The notes under the pieces were generated by a model that was not told the DNA's origin, ran no database searches, and saw nothing but the letters and a program-made list of their open reading frames with translations. A stretch of DNA of 64,000 nucleotides, taken from NCBI RefSeq assembly GCF_051020765.1, contig NC_134942.1, positions 2,604,001 to 2,668,000 on the forward strand. The letters are read 5' to 3'. A program made the position numbers and the translations under genes. The stretch comes from Lasioglossum baleicum (taxonomy: Eukaryota; Arthropoda; Insecta; Hymenoptera; Halictidae). Of the stretch, positions 47,272-57,338 are shown in pieces (positions within the stretch are counted from its first letter, which is position 1; each line of letters begins with the position of its first letter).

Positions 47272-48491
47272 TAAAAACACAAGACTGCGTCGTAAATCTC
47301 GAAAACGCTTTAACCACGTCAGCGCAAAAACAAAATCGTAAGACACTCTCTATTCTTATTTTTAGCGCGCATATTCAAGTATAAGTATTTCAGTAAACAT
47401 TGATGTTCGAAGATTTTCACGAATCTCCATAGTACAACGACACCGATACCTAAAAACAGACCGATCATTGAACGCAGGCAGCCAGACGACGGCAATAATA
47501 GATAAATACAATACATAGTATAACGCAATTAGCGTGATTCAGTGGTCGATTGCGGGAGAAGAAAAGGGTCGGTGGAATATTGCGATTTATGCTCTCAGGC
47601 TCGTTCAATTAAAATTCAACGAGAGCTCTTTTTTATGGCCGCCGCGCGATCCGTACGTGCGATCTGCGGATCTGCTTGTAAAGGATTCAAGCGTGAACAT
47701 CTTAATTGGTACGTACGGAATAACTTTCTGATTACACGCGGATCATGAAAAATTCATACCGCGCCGAAAAGACTCACGATGCTGAAATTATATAGCTTCA
47801 CCCTGTAATGGCCACGCGAACCGTTTTTTTCTTCCACGACGAATTTTCGCGACACTTTCGGCAAGAAAGTTTGTGTTATACTGTGTCCATTATTCAAACC
47901 GTCGCGTAGCGACGCGCCGCGCCGTTCCTCGTTATCGTCGTTTAAGCTATGTTTAAAGTTTTTTTGAAAATAATTATCCACGTAGGAGACGTGTTGGAGA
48001 ATAAAACGATCGTGATTGGTAATTGTGTTGGCCAGAAAGGTGTGCGCTATATGCATTTATGGATGCAACTGTGTGTACCTCCATCAATCAAGAAAAGAAT
48101 ATTTAGTATCGTTTATGCACTTTCATTTTTAATTTTCGTTCTGAATATTATTCTTCTGACCTCGAACTGAAATGTAATTATGTAAGAATATTATTGCGAA
48201 CGACAGTATCTCAGAGAACTTGGACAGTTAAGTTTAAATTATTTTCTTTGCTCGTGTATCCCCAATAATTAATAATAATCATTATTGTAATCCACAATAT
48301 TAATCTGGGAAACAGAAAATTACTGTATACACAGTATACACAGTCACATATTCACATTTAGTCAATTTTCTAAAAATCAGAATGAAGAACAAGTTCAGTT
48401 CATCAAGCAGAAAGTTTCTTACGGTAAAAGCAGAGTAGAACTTCTTATGGTTGTTACTATACACGTGTTCTCTTGTATTTGAAAAATCTGT
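47272..48491. other. Unique sequence
   Basis: A GTATACACAG 10-bp duplication at about 48333. No gene recognised. Confidence 0.4.
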
Positions 48492-48519
48492 AAATGCATA
48501 ACGACCCGCAGTCCAGCGA
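48492..48519 (-). repeat. GACTGCGG-family end, reverse orientation
   Basis: AAATGCATAACGACCCGCAG followed by TCCAGC. Confidence 0.6.
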
Positions 48520-49302
48520 TTATGCATGATCCAGTTTCCGTGAGATGTTGAGTGGTGTTGACGATCGAGGAATGTGTTTCGCGGTTCGTTCCCCGACAAC
48601 AGAGAATGGAACACTCGTTAATGAGATAAGCTAAGGACAGACAAATCATTAGGGCAGGATAGTCAGGCCACCCTGTTTCGTTCTGGTCATTCACTCGATC
48701 AACCTATGATCGACGATTTATTATATTCAGAGATTCAGTGGCGGGTGTAGACGCGGTTCGATAATTTAATCTCTCGCCGCTTAACGAGCTGCGATAAACC
48801 GTCGTCAATCGTTTTTTGCTTTTTTTCTTTGTTTTTTGTTTAGCCAGACCCGTATAACGATTTATCGAACGGAAGTGTTATTTTCATCGCGATATATCGC
48901 CCGTGCTGATTTCCATCTGAAACGGTCACGTTCGTTACATTGTGCAACATAGTCTCCGAAATTCGTCAAGTATTATATATAATACTACTGTATTACAATA
49001 GATTATAGATCGTTTCAACATGAAGTAATTCTTCGACAAGTGAAATTTAGAGAAAATCTAGAAAATAAATAATAGTACACGATTAGAATCTCATTATATT
49101 TCTATTCTCTCAAAATTTCTTTTAGATCTTAAGAAGACTTTGTCTAAACACAAGCTTTTCGTTAACAAATGTCTCGTTGTCCATACATTACGTTAGTATG
49201 TGCATGAAATTTTATGCAGCTCATATTGATCAAACAAACGCAATACTCAATTTTTTAAGTGTAAGTATAGCTGGAATAAATTACGACACGATATACAAGG
49301 GT
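48520..49302. other. Unique sequence
   Basis: T-rich run near 48812-48842. No gene recognised. Confidence 0.4.
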
Positions 49303-49330
49303 GTCCCAAAAATGTTGTACTTCCTCGATC
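49303..49330 (+). repeat. ACAGGGTGTCCC-type terminus
   Basis: ACAAGGGTGTCCCAAAAATG, a widespread DNA-transposon-like end. No partner is established. Confidence 0.4.
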
Positions 49331-49347
49331 TTTTAACAGCGTAATAG

Positions 49348-49770
49348 TAATCTCGTCGTTACCAGTTTCATGTTTTAATTGCACGAACAATGTGTTAAGG
49401 AATTGCACAATGCAAATCGACGGTTTATTAGTTCAACAATATAATCTCATCGTTAGCAGTTTCGCTTCTTAATTACAGCTTCGCGAAACGCTTAACCTCT
49501 CTCACTCTCTGCCTCGTGAAGAAATTGAACGACCATGCTATTAAAATATTGCAAGATGAATTTAAATCTATTTCTCGAAAGTGCAATTACAATCGTTAGT
49601 AGCAGCAGTCCTTAATTGCGCGGCTTTTTAAACCGTCGGTATCGTTCCTGAAGAAACGAAACGAACAAAATATGTTGGAATATACATAGTGTATAATGAA
49701 TCTAAGTCGATCGTATAAAAACGCGATGATAATAATCTCCTCGGCGAGAGTTTCACTTTTTAATTGCACT
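49348..49770. repeat. Degenerate tandem array, about 94/146/145-bp spacing
   Basis: A 35-bp motif (TAATCTCRTCGTTANCAGTT, then TTTTTAATTGCAC-like) begins at 49348, 49442, 49588 and 49733. Intervening sequence is strongly diverged. The last two spacings, 146 and 145 bp, are nearly identical. No coding frame runs through the array. Confidence 0.75.
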
Positions 49771-50208
49771 TGTTCTACTCTAACGAAGGGCGTATTAATA
49801 CGTGACCAGGCAGCCGCGATGCGTTAAGAATTTAAATGCCCGGACGGGAACGTTATGCAACATGGCGCACGCGTGCGTAGGAAGAACCACTTCCGTGGTT
49901 TTCATTTCCAGCCAGTGTCGATGCAGACGATCGCAGAAAAAGAAAAGGAACGTGGCATCGGTCGCGGCATTGGATTCCCGTGATTCTGATACACCTGAGG
50001 ATAGCGTCGGGGAATGTGCATTTCGTTACACATTCCGCGCTCCTATTTCGCTTTCCGCGAACTCCCATTTGCTGATCCCCCCAGAAACTCTCGCGATCCT
50101 TTTCATAACACGCAGTTTTCGCGGACCTTTAAACTCGATATGCTGTCTCCGTTTTCAGCCAATTTACGCTAATTTTCATTCGTACGATACCAACCAGATT
50201 GTGATAAT
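49771..50208. other. Unique sequence
   Basis: Moderate CpG. The 152-codon frame at 49802-50260 runs into the GACTGCGG-family end and lacks any domain. Confidence 0.4.
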
Positions 50209-50235
50209 CAGACCGCAGACTTTATATGCATTTTT
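50209..50235 (+). repeat. GACTGCGG-family end
   Basis: CAGACCGCAGACTTTATATG followed by CATTTTT. Confidence 0.55.
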
Positions 50236-50359
50236 CGTTTTTAAACATATTTCGTGTTAATAATCGTATAGTAAGACAACTACCATGATATAATATTTAT
50301 AAACGTGGTCATATAGTTTCAATATACAATGATATTACATTTTAAGATTTTGGAATTTT

Positions 50360-50845
50360 TTAACACTAAACCTACCATTTTCGGTCAAATGACCGGTTTC
50401 ATATTTTTCATTTCGCAATTATTGAATCTATGAAGTTGTTTACATGAAAATTGATTCGATAGATTGTTTTACTCGGGCACATATCTATCTATCTATATAA
50501 ATAAAAATCAAATGCTGTTCGTTGGTAAGCGCATCACTTGAGAACGGCTGGACCGATTTGGTTAATTCTTTTTTCAAAATGTTCGTATTAGTCCGAACTA
50601 GGTTATAGGATAAGAAAAATTGGAAAAGTATCACGGAATAATGGAAAATTCGGGAAAAACTAAGTGCTTTTAGAAGCGTATTTCAATACAACAAAAAAAC
50701 GAACGTCGTAGCTTTTAATCAATATTTCAATAGAAATTTACATTATCGACGTCTGTAAACCCTACTCGTATTGTAATAAAATTGCACAGAATCTAAATAA
50801 ATAGAGCCTTGTACTTCTCGCGAAGCTAAGACGGTTTAGTGTTAA
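50360..50845. mobile_element. TTAA-flanked element with CACTAAACC ends
   Basis: TTAA at 50360-50363 and 50842-50845; ends CACTAAACC and GGTTTAGTG are exact inverted repeats. The subterminal sequence holds CGGTCAAATGACCGG. Near the right end GAATCTAAATAAATAGAGCC is shared with 56056-56085. A Helitron-like segment (50484 on) lies inside. 478 bp, no transposase. piggyBac-like by target site. Confidence 0.85.
50484..50665 (+). mobile_element. Helitron-like segment inside a TTAA element
   Basis: TATCTATCTATCTATATAAA then TAAAAATCAAATGCTGTTCG and GAACGGCTGGACCGATTTGG. The ACGGCTGGACCGATTTGG word is one I associate with insect Helitron-type repeats. The 3' boundary is uncertain and no hairpin/CTRR end was verified. 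Confidence 0.4.
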
Positions 50846-51620
50846 AAATCGATGTTGCAGTCAAAAATTCGGAAAAATTCAATGTTCATGAATGTTTTCG
50901 CAACTTTTTGTCCAGCAGAACAGAAGAAATAACTGTAACTACCCTTGTGGTAGGGGCACCGACTTGAAACGTGCTATAAAGGGTTTTCTTTGGGGCGGTT
51001 TAAAATTTTAGTTCTAAAAATGACTTCCTAAAAATCAGATTAATGGAAACGATGTGTTTTATAGATGGAAAATTTTCGAACGGTGAAAAGGGATCAGAAG
51101 ATGTAATTGGTACTTGTAAATGCGAACGTTTTGTAGCGTGAGCGCAGTTGCAAATATATCTCGAGTATGGGGATCGTCGGATTAGCAACTGCGGCGTTAA
51201 TTCTAGCGAAATTGGGTGGAAGAAAATCAGGGAGGTGGTAATACCGGGGAAGAGACCGATAATCGGTTTAGTCGTTGCTTTTCACCCTCCATTGAATTCC
51301 ATATTGAGGTAACGAGCCACTGCGCCGACCTCTAACCATCCGGAGGGATTTACTGCCGATGAGCGGTTACGGATATCCAGCCATTCGCGAGCACTCTCCT
51401 CTCTTCTTTCTTCTCCTTCCGACTATAATCACGTCAGACGGTGTCTATTTCGTATTACTATTGGCGCCGCACCACAAACAACAAGCTTTCAGCTCTGCCG
51501 GTTAATTGCATTTCTCGCTCCGGCTTAACGCGTCCACTCTAATTTCGAGATTATTAAATTGTCTCCCCAGAAAATCACTCCTAAATTCTCTTATTATTGC
51601 GCGTTCATTTCGAGAAGTTG
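50846..51620. other. Unique sequence
   Basis: No gene or element recognised. Confidence 0.4.
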
Positions 51621-52151
51621 TACAGGGTGTCTCGCAAATGTACTTAGAAGGGCGTGGGAGATTTTAAATCAAACAACCCAAAGATCTTTTAACGAATAAC
51701 ATTCATTACGAACACAATTATAGTAGAAGAAACATAATACAAAGGAACGATTCTCTATTATTTTTATAAACGACTTGAATCTATATACTGAGTGATTAAA
51801 CCCAAATGGAGCAAATCTATCTACAAAGGGGTGATTCTTGGTGTGATTTGAAGTCACTTTTTCCTTTGCGAAAATGCTGTGTGCGGCATTTTTAAAGGGT
51901 TATTAACGGAAACCACGGACCAATTAGAGCGCAGACTAATACAGCGGGCGGACTTTGGCGTATTGTTAGTCAATGCAAACGGCACGCTCAATGGAACCTG
52001 TCGCTGTAGCCGCGCTCTGATCGGCCCGTGTTTTCCGTTAATAACTCCTTTAAAAAGCCGCGGAGAACAGTTTCGCAAAGAAAAAAGTGACTTCGAATGA
52101 TCCGAGAAATCATCCCTTTCAAGGAAGTAATATTTTTCGGAGACCCTGACG
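51621..52151. mobile_element. Foldback element with CAGGGTGTCTC ends
   Basis: TA then CAGGGTGTCTCGCAAATG at the left; right end reverse complement CAGGGTCTCCGAAAAATATT. Inner arms 51844-51925 and 52025-52105 pair (AAGTCACTTTTTCCTTTGCG; GGGTTATTAACGGAAA; ACGGACCAAT). About 530 bp, no transposase. Partial relatives at 3050 and 4132. Superfamily uncertain (TA flank suggests Tc1/mariner-like). Confidence 0.8.
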
Positions 52152-52170
52152 TCTTCCCTTAATTTTGATA

Positions 52171-52508
52171 TTAACCCTTTGCACTTGAATGGCGACTCTG
52201 AGGCGCCAGTAAAAATGACCATAGCATTATTCAAAACAGTTTCAATATTATTAAATTCGTCTGTATCCTATGAATTGCAAAATGCTCCACCGTAGTGTGA
52301 GAAAATAGGTTCGATTTTATGTGCCCAATGTAAAAAAGATTGCATAAAATAAAAATTACCTAGGTTTAAGAAATGTCTTGATTTTGGGATTAAAATTTTA
52401 TGTGCCCAATGTAAAAAAGATTGCATAAAATATATATATAAAAAAATGACCCAGGTTTAAGAAATGTCTTGATTTTGGAATTAAAATAGCTTCGAGTCCA
52501 AAGGATTG
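52171..52508. mobile_element. TTAA-type element with CCCTTTGCAC end
   Basis: TTAA (52171-52174) then CCCTTTGCACTTGAATGGCG and ACTCTGAGGCGCCA. The right end CGAGTCCAAAGGATTGA is a decayed inverted copy. Contains a perfect-looking internal tandem duplication (next entry). Starts 20 bp after the 51621 element. Non-autonomous. Confidence 0.8.
52315..52486. repeat. Tandem duplication inside the 52.2 kb element
   Basis: Units 52315-52395 (81 bp) and 52396-52486 (91 bp) are almost identical (TTTTATGTGCCCAATGTAAA to TTTTGGRATTAAAA). The length difference is mostly a TATATATA expansion. The near-identity shows the duplication is much younger than the element ends. Confidence 0.95.
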
Positions 52509-53192
52509 AGTATTTAATTCTTCTGATGATTTTTATGAATAGTTATATACTGACGTCCTCACAGTTGGACACCCTGTGTAAACGAGTCGAATAACCAATT
52601 GTTGCAATAATTTTCAATGCATCAAGCTAGAACACAATGTCGCAAATGATTAAGGTCGCGGTCCCTTGCTTCTCAGCTTCGCACCCCCGATTCATTCCCG
52701 AAAATCCGTTCCAGCTTTCGGCGTAGAAAGGCCTCCGGTTCACGTTTAAATCGACCGCGAAATCGATTGCTTTCCCGTTCGTCTCTTCGACTAGCCCCGG
52801 CGAAGTAAGTCGACAATTTATTAAACGGGGTTCTAAGGGCAGAACCGTGACGGGGTAATTGCTGGTTATCGATGGCGCGTAAAAGAACCTGGAAAGAGGC
52901 GAATAAAACGCGGGATTTGCGGCCCTCGCTTGGACAGCAGACTGGATTCTATCGTGATTTCTTTTTTAGAATTATGTTGCAATTTCAGCGATCTCTTCCC
53001 CATCACCCTCTCCCCTCCTCCCCTTCCCCCGGCGTAGACTATCATCCAGCCGATGCAGGTCGCCACACTTTAATTGCCCACGAATAAAAAATTCTCTCCC
53101 TAAGAATCATCAGCAAAATTAACTGAATCAAAAAGACAGAAATAAAACCACCATTTCATCAGACTAATTGTAAACATAATTTAAGGAAGATT
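52509..53192. other. Unique sequence
   Basis: GGACACCCTGTGTAAACG at 52568 is a reverse ACAGGGTGTCC-type end. Pyrimidine-rich patch at 53000-53032. No gene recognised. Confidence 0.4.
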
Positions 53193-53443
53193 TTAACCCT
53201 TAACTGGTAGAATGCTTTTTAGAAACGTAACTGTTGTACTAGCAGTCATGGCAGACCCTGAGTAAAGATACTAAAGAAGTTGTTTAATATCTGGTATTAA
53301 ATAAAATGTAGCTTAATATTTCAAATAAATATTACCGATAAATCTTTAGCCTAATTACACCATACTATACACACTACCATAAACTGTATTGTATTGGCGT
53401 AGACTGGAATGCCACTAATTGAAGGGCGCAGTGCAAAGGTTAA
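53193..53443. mobile_element. TTAA-flanked element, CCTTTGCAC-type right end
   Basis: TTAA at 53193-53196 and 53440-53443. Right end reverse complement CCTTTGCACTGCGCCCTTCA fits the 17.1 and 52.2 kb family. The left end CCCTTAACTGGTAGAATG fits the CCCTTAACTGG termini instead. AT-rich, 243 bp inside. Confidence 0.6.
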
Positions 53444-54729
53444 GGGTTGAACTGAAAGTGAAGTCGAGCATTTCACGGTAGTATTTCGATTCGTTGGGTT
53501 CGTTGATTGATGTTTAATGTTTCGAAGGTTCTTTTCGGAGATTTTGGGGAGTGAGATGGGGGTGTAAAGATGAGAGGAACGGGTCCAACGAACTCGAAGA
53601 AGACCACATTCCTCTCTCACCGTTTCTCAACGCGCAGTGTCCACTGGGCCGCTGATATCTTCATTTTATTTTATCATAACTCAGACGACACAAACGGCGG
53701 GACCGCGAAAGCCGACTCGTACAAATCGGCCCGGTACACCTTGCGTCGTACGTTTTACCCTGACACAGTTCTTGACGGGCTCGGTTCCGTTGCTCTTGCA
53801 CCTTTTGTCCGCGTCGCGCGCGTCTTCTCGCGTCCAGAATTGACAAGATGGCCGCGACAGGCGATCTTGACGTCCAGACGAATGTTCTTCGAGCACCGAA
53901 TACAGAATTCGATGGTCGAACGATAACGATTTAGCTGTATGAGAGATTATTCGGCGAACAATTTGCGCGAATTGGCCGGAGAGCGCGTAGGCGAGATAAA
54001 CAATCGCGGTTTCGAAACAGCGATGGATCTTTCAAGCCAGAAAGAGGACAGGTTAACAAGAAAGAGAGGAAGAGAGAGCAATAAAGCACCGAGGCTATTC
54101 TCTTCGGAGGCTGATATTGTACGCACGTACGCAACCACCTCGCGAGCAGCAAATCGCGGGTTACGAGGCAAAGGAATTCCTCGGCTACCCCCATTAAGGT
54201 TGATCCTCATAAAGCCGCAGCCGCTACACCAACGCTCCGCGAATACCAGCCGGACGGAGAGACGAAATCGAAAGGTTGGGGTCAGAGCACAGACCAGACC
54301 ACGTGTACACCCACACACGTCAGCGGGAAACACGTTCCAACCGATTGGCACGCTCGCGTGCACCAACACTAACCGTCATAGACGTACCCGTTCGATTTTC
54401 AACTGTGTTGCAAGCTCCCGAATCGCTTTTCCATCGGAACCTGCAGCTGTGAAATTAACCTCAGCCTTCTCGTGGCTAGAAATTGGATCATAGAAAAGAA
54501 ATGAGGATAAAGCTTGAAAACTCAACTCAGCTATTCAATTTACCTCGGATTCGTTAGCACAACATATCGGGCTGGGTACCATCTCTAATGCCAATCATCG
54601 GAAGCATCTTTGGGACTACGATTCGGGACCTACGTCCCATAGGACCCAAGAGAAAATGAAGATGAAAGAGTTCATCGTACTTCAAAGTACCATTCGAAGT
54701 TCATTAAGTTTCGAAACGTAGTTCAATCT
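53444..54729. other. Unique sequence, CpG-containing, no gene recognised
   Basis: Frames on both strands (for example plus 53939-54493) are Arg/Ser-rich and overlap heavily. Two copies of ATCGGAAGCATCTTTGGG, at 54598 and 54784, form a 186-bp direct repeat with CCCATAGGACC nearby in both. Confidence 0.45.
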
Positions 54730-54835
54730 TCCCTAGATTTTCACGCACATATCGGCCTGGCCGTCCAATCTCCGACGGCAATCATCGGAAGCATCTTTGG
54801 GTCCTGCGGTCCCATAGGACCTGAGAAGAAATGAT
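54541..54835. repeat. Direct duplication, period about 186 bp
   Basis: Shared segments in order: CATATCGG(G/C)CTGG, AATC(A)TCGGAAGCATCTTTGGG (54598, 54784), and TCCCATAGGACC followed by GAGAA(G)AAATGA. The intervening DNA differs. Confidence 0.8.
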
Positions 54836-55770
54836 GGTGCGTGCGCCTTGGCGCGCCACACCAGGCCGCCCAGCGCAGCGCCGTGCAGAAAGTTACGTTT
54901 TCGTGGGCATTCGCGGGGGGGGGGGGGGTAGGGATTGGGACGCGGGAGGGAGAAACGAAGCCCGGGCCCCGAGAGTCCCGAACAGGCCGCGCAAGCCGAC
55001 TCTGATCCTTCGTGGGCTGCGGACCCACCGCGCCATGGGATGCCTCTCTCCACTCCCCTTCTCCGCGAACGCGGCGCGGCGGCACAGCATCCTTTAATAT
55101 CTCTCGGCAGCCTCCCCCTCCCCCGAGCGTCTCCTCTTTGTCGCACGCTTTCGGGCCCCGAGCCCTGGGCCCGTCTCCCCCCTCCATCCCAGGCTCGTCA
55201 CCCCGCCCTACCCCTCTCGCGGTCGGCCACTTTCGATAGCATCTTGATGGAATGCCTGCGGGGTAGGTACCTGCCGCATTGTCGGCTCGGACGGGTTCGT
55301 GCTTTCGCACTGGGCGTTGATCGTTTGTTGTTGTTATTGTTATTGTTGCTGTTGGTTTCTCCAATGTCCCCTCCCCTCCCCTCTCTCTCTCTTCCTCTTC
55401 TGCGTGTTCGTCTGCTCGCAGCAATCGTCCGCGTCTGTTCGCGTTAGCTGGCCCCGCCGATGATCGAATCGTGTCGTTGGCCTGGTATTTTCCGCCACGA
55501 CGACCTTGCCGATGATGAAACGCGGCGCGGCTGATGATGGGAATTAGTTTCGGCCCGGTATTCGATCGACGCTAGTCCGGGATACACCATCACGGGGTGC
55601 GGCTCTAACACGAGGTACAGTTTTCGGGATTTCGGACCTTCGTCGAGCTGCTCGGGCCTCGATCTTTCTTCTCTCGCCGATTGATTAGGATCTCCTCGCC
55701 ACGCCGGCGAACCAGCTTCGCCGTTTGATTGATCGTTCGACGGGGAACGCCTGAAGTGACAATTATTCAT
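54836..55770. other. CpG-rich block with a 14-G run
   Basis: The most CpG- and GC-dense part of the window. An uninterrupted run of 14 G lies at 54915-54928, a TTGTTGTTATTGTTATTGTT run near 55325-55345, and CCCCTCCCC/CTCTCT tracts at 55368-55395. The 227-codon minus-strand frame (54741-55424) is Gly/Arg/Pro low complexity. A promoter or first untranslated exon is plausible but unproven. Confidence 0.45.
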
Positions 55771-56045
55771 TATAATGAAATTTTATCGCCGGCGCACTTT
55801 GTTGTTCCGAGAACAACGGTGTTGTATGGGTTTTCGGAATTGGATGTGGACATTCAATTGTTGGGTTGCTTAGTTACTCGAGGTGTGAATGGTAGAGGTA
55901 CGTTCCGGATTTTTAGCTTAGAGTGTAGCGCTGGACAATTTGATGTTGCGTCTGTCTATGATTTGCTATTTCTACTGGATGCAGAGACCGAGACATCACT
56001 GAGCGTATCCTGCGATTTCTGGATTCATGTCCAAGCACATATTGC
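55771..56045. other. Unique sequence
   Basis: No gene recognised. Confidence 0.4.
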
Positions 56046-56142
56046 GATAAAAATTGTACGAAATCTAAATAAGTAGAGCCTTATCATTTTTATCAGGCAA
56101 AACATTTGAATCGATGTCAGTGCTCGGTAGTTTTAGTGTTAA
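56046..56142 (-). mobile_element. Partial TTAA element, CACTAAA end
   Basis: Ends GTTTTAGTG at TTAA (56139-56142). GAAATCTAAATAAGTAGAGC matches the right part of the 50360-50845 element. The left part is lost or too diverged. Confidence 0.7.
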
Positions 56143-56228
56143 CTAAAATTAATACAATACAATAATAACGAGTCACGTATCAAACGACCGATCAACGTAC
56201 AGTTTTAAATGTTTTAAAACAAATCTAG

Positions 56229-56350
56229 CTAGCAGACGGATTTTATGCACTTAAAATAAAAATGGGTGGATCCACTCTCGAGCTGCTTTTTTGACAAAAA
56301 TTAGATGTAATTCAAAATAGCAGAAATATTAAACATATCAAAATAGAAAA
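56229..56350 (+). repeat. GACTGCGG-family half element
   Basis: AGCAGACGGATTTTATGCAC, then AAAATAAAAATGGGTGGA and ATATTAAACATATCAAAATA as in the 46951 copy. The opposite end is not recognised. Confidence 0.6.
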
Positions 56351-56446
56351 TCTTTTCACCTTTAGTCACGTTGAATTCGATTGGATTTGGATGCCAAGAA
56401 GTTTGTTAGAGATTCAATTTATAAAATGGAGCAGCTACTCACTACA

Positions 56447-56478
56447 CTCGGGGTCATGTATGACTCTGGTGTACCAGT
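56447..56478 (-). repeat. TTAACTGG terminus, reverse
   Basis: Reverse complement starts TTAACTGGTACACCAGAGTC and continues into a GGGGTCA-containing inverted word. It resembles the 11327 terminus (TTAACTGGAACATTGGGGTC). Confidence 0.4.
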
Positions 56479-57150
56479 TAATTTGTTTCAACTGGCAATG
56501 ACGAGTTAATTCGTGATTCGAGCTCGTCATCGCTTGCAGAAACTTTGAAGTGGAGTTAGGATGTCTGGGTTATATATAGGATAAAGAAAATCATGTTCCA
56601 CCGTGAGTCTAGCCGTTTAAAAGTTGACCTGGAGCGATGGTGTATAATGTCGGAGCATCTCGAACGTTTCTGCGACGATTCGCAAGTACGTAATGGCTGA
56701 GCACAACGCGCGCGGCAGGATCGCAGTGAATCACCTTGTGAAGGTGGGCCGCCGGTTTCGCAGGTATGTACGTACATACGCACACGTGTAAGCTGTACAT
56801 GCGTACATACACACCGTCCCGCCGCATACCTTTCCCTCCTTCTTCTTGTCTCAACCTAAACCACCTTCTGTCCCCCGACCCCCGTAACGTCCCGCTCCCG
56901 CAACCACCGCCTACCACTCTGCCCGACATAGCAGACCTTTAATCCAATCTGTGTAATAAGCACTGCCATTTAAAGCGCGGAAACCCGCCACCTACCTTTC
57001 TCACCCCCCTAGCGGAACCGATTCGCGAATTAATAATAAATCTCTAAATGTCTTTGTTGTAATATCAAAAATTACAAGAGGGCCATATTACCACCCCTTC
57101 CTCTATGTCAAGGGGAGGGGTTGCAATGATTTCACATTGTTAACAGTTGG
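56479..57150. other. Unique sequence
   Basis: Repetitive GTACATAC/ACACAC words near 56764-56815. No gene recognised. Confidence 0.4.
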
Positions 57151-57201
57151 ATGGTGAGGCGTGGGTCCATTCTGACCCAGAATTTCAAAGGCGTCATCTA
57201 C

Positions 57202-57338
57202 ATTACTGGCAGAGTTGGGCAAAAATTTTATTTAAATAAAAATATCGAATAAAGTGGATTTTTTTCCAAGTACGTTTTAAACCCACTTTATTCGATATTT
57301 TTATTTAAATAAAATTTTTGCCCAACTCTGATTACTGG
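57202..57338. mobile_element. hAT-like palindromic MITE with perfect 8-bp duplication
   Basis: ATTACTGG at 57202-57209 is repeated exactly at 57331-57338. The 121-bp element between runs CAGAGTTGGGC...GCCCAACTCTG, with arms pairing almost perfectly for about 47 bp (for example AAAAATTTTATTTAAATAAA) around a short non-palindromic centre. An 8-bp duplication and a CAG...CTG end are hAT hallmarks. Intact target duplication and arms indicate a recent insertion. Confidence 0.93.

Noticed and set aside
12470..48745. CAGTGGCGG-type words (12470, 48735) as hAT ends
   Set aside because: No partner end and no flanking octamer duplication.
54741..55424. 227-codon minus-strand open frame
   Set aside because: Gly/Arg/Pro/Glu low-complexity translation in a CpG-dense block, with long frames on both strands. 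Composition explains it and no domain is visible.
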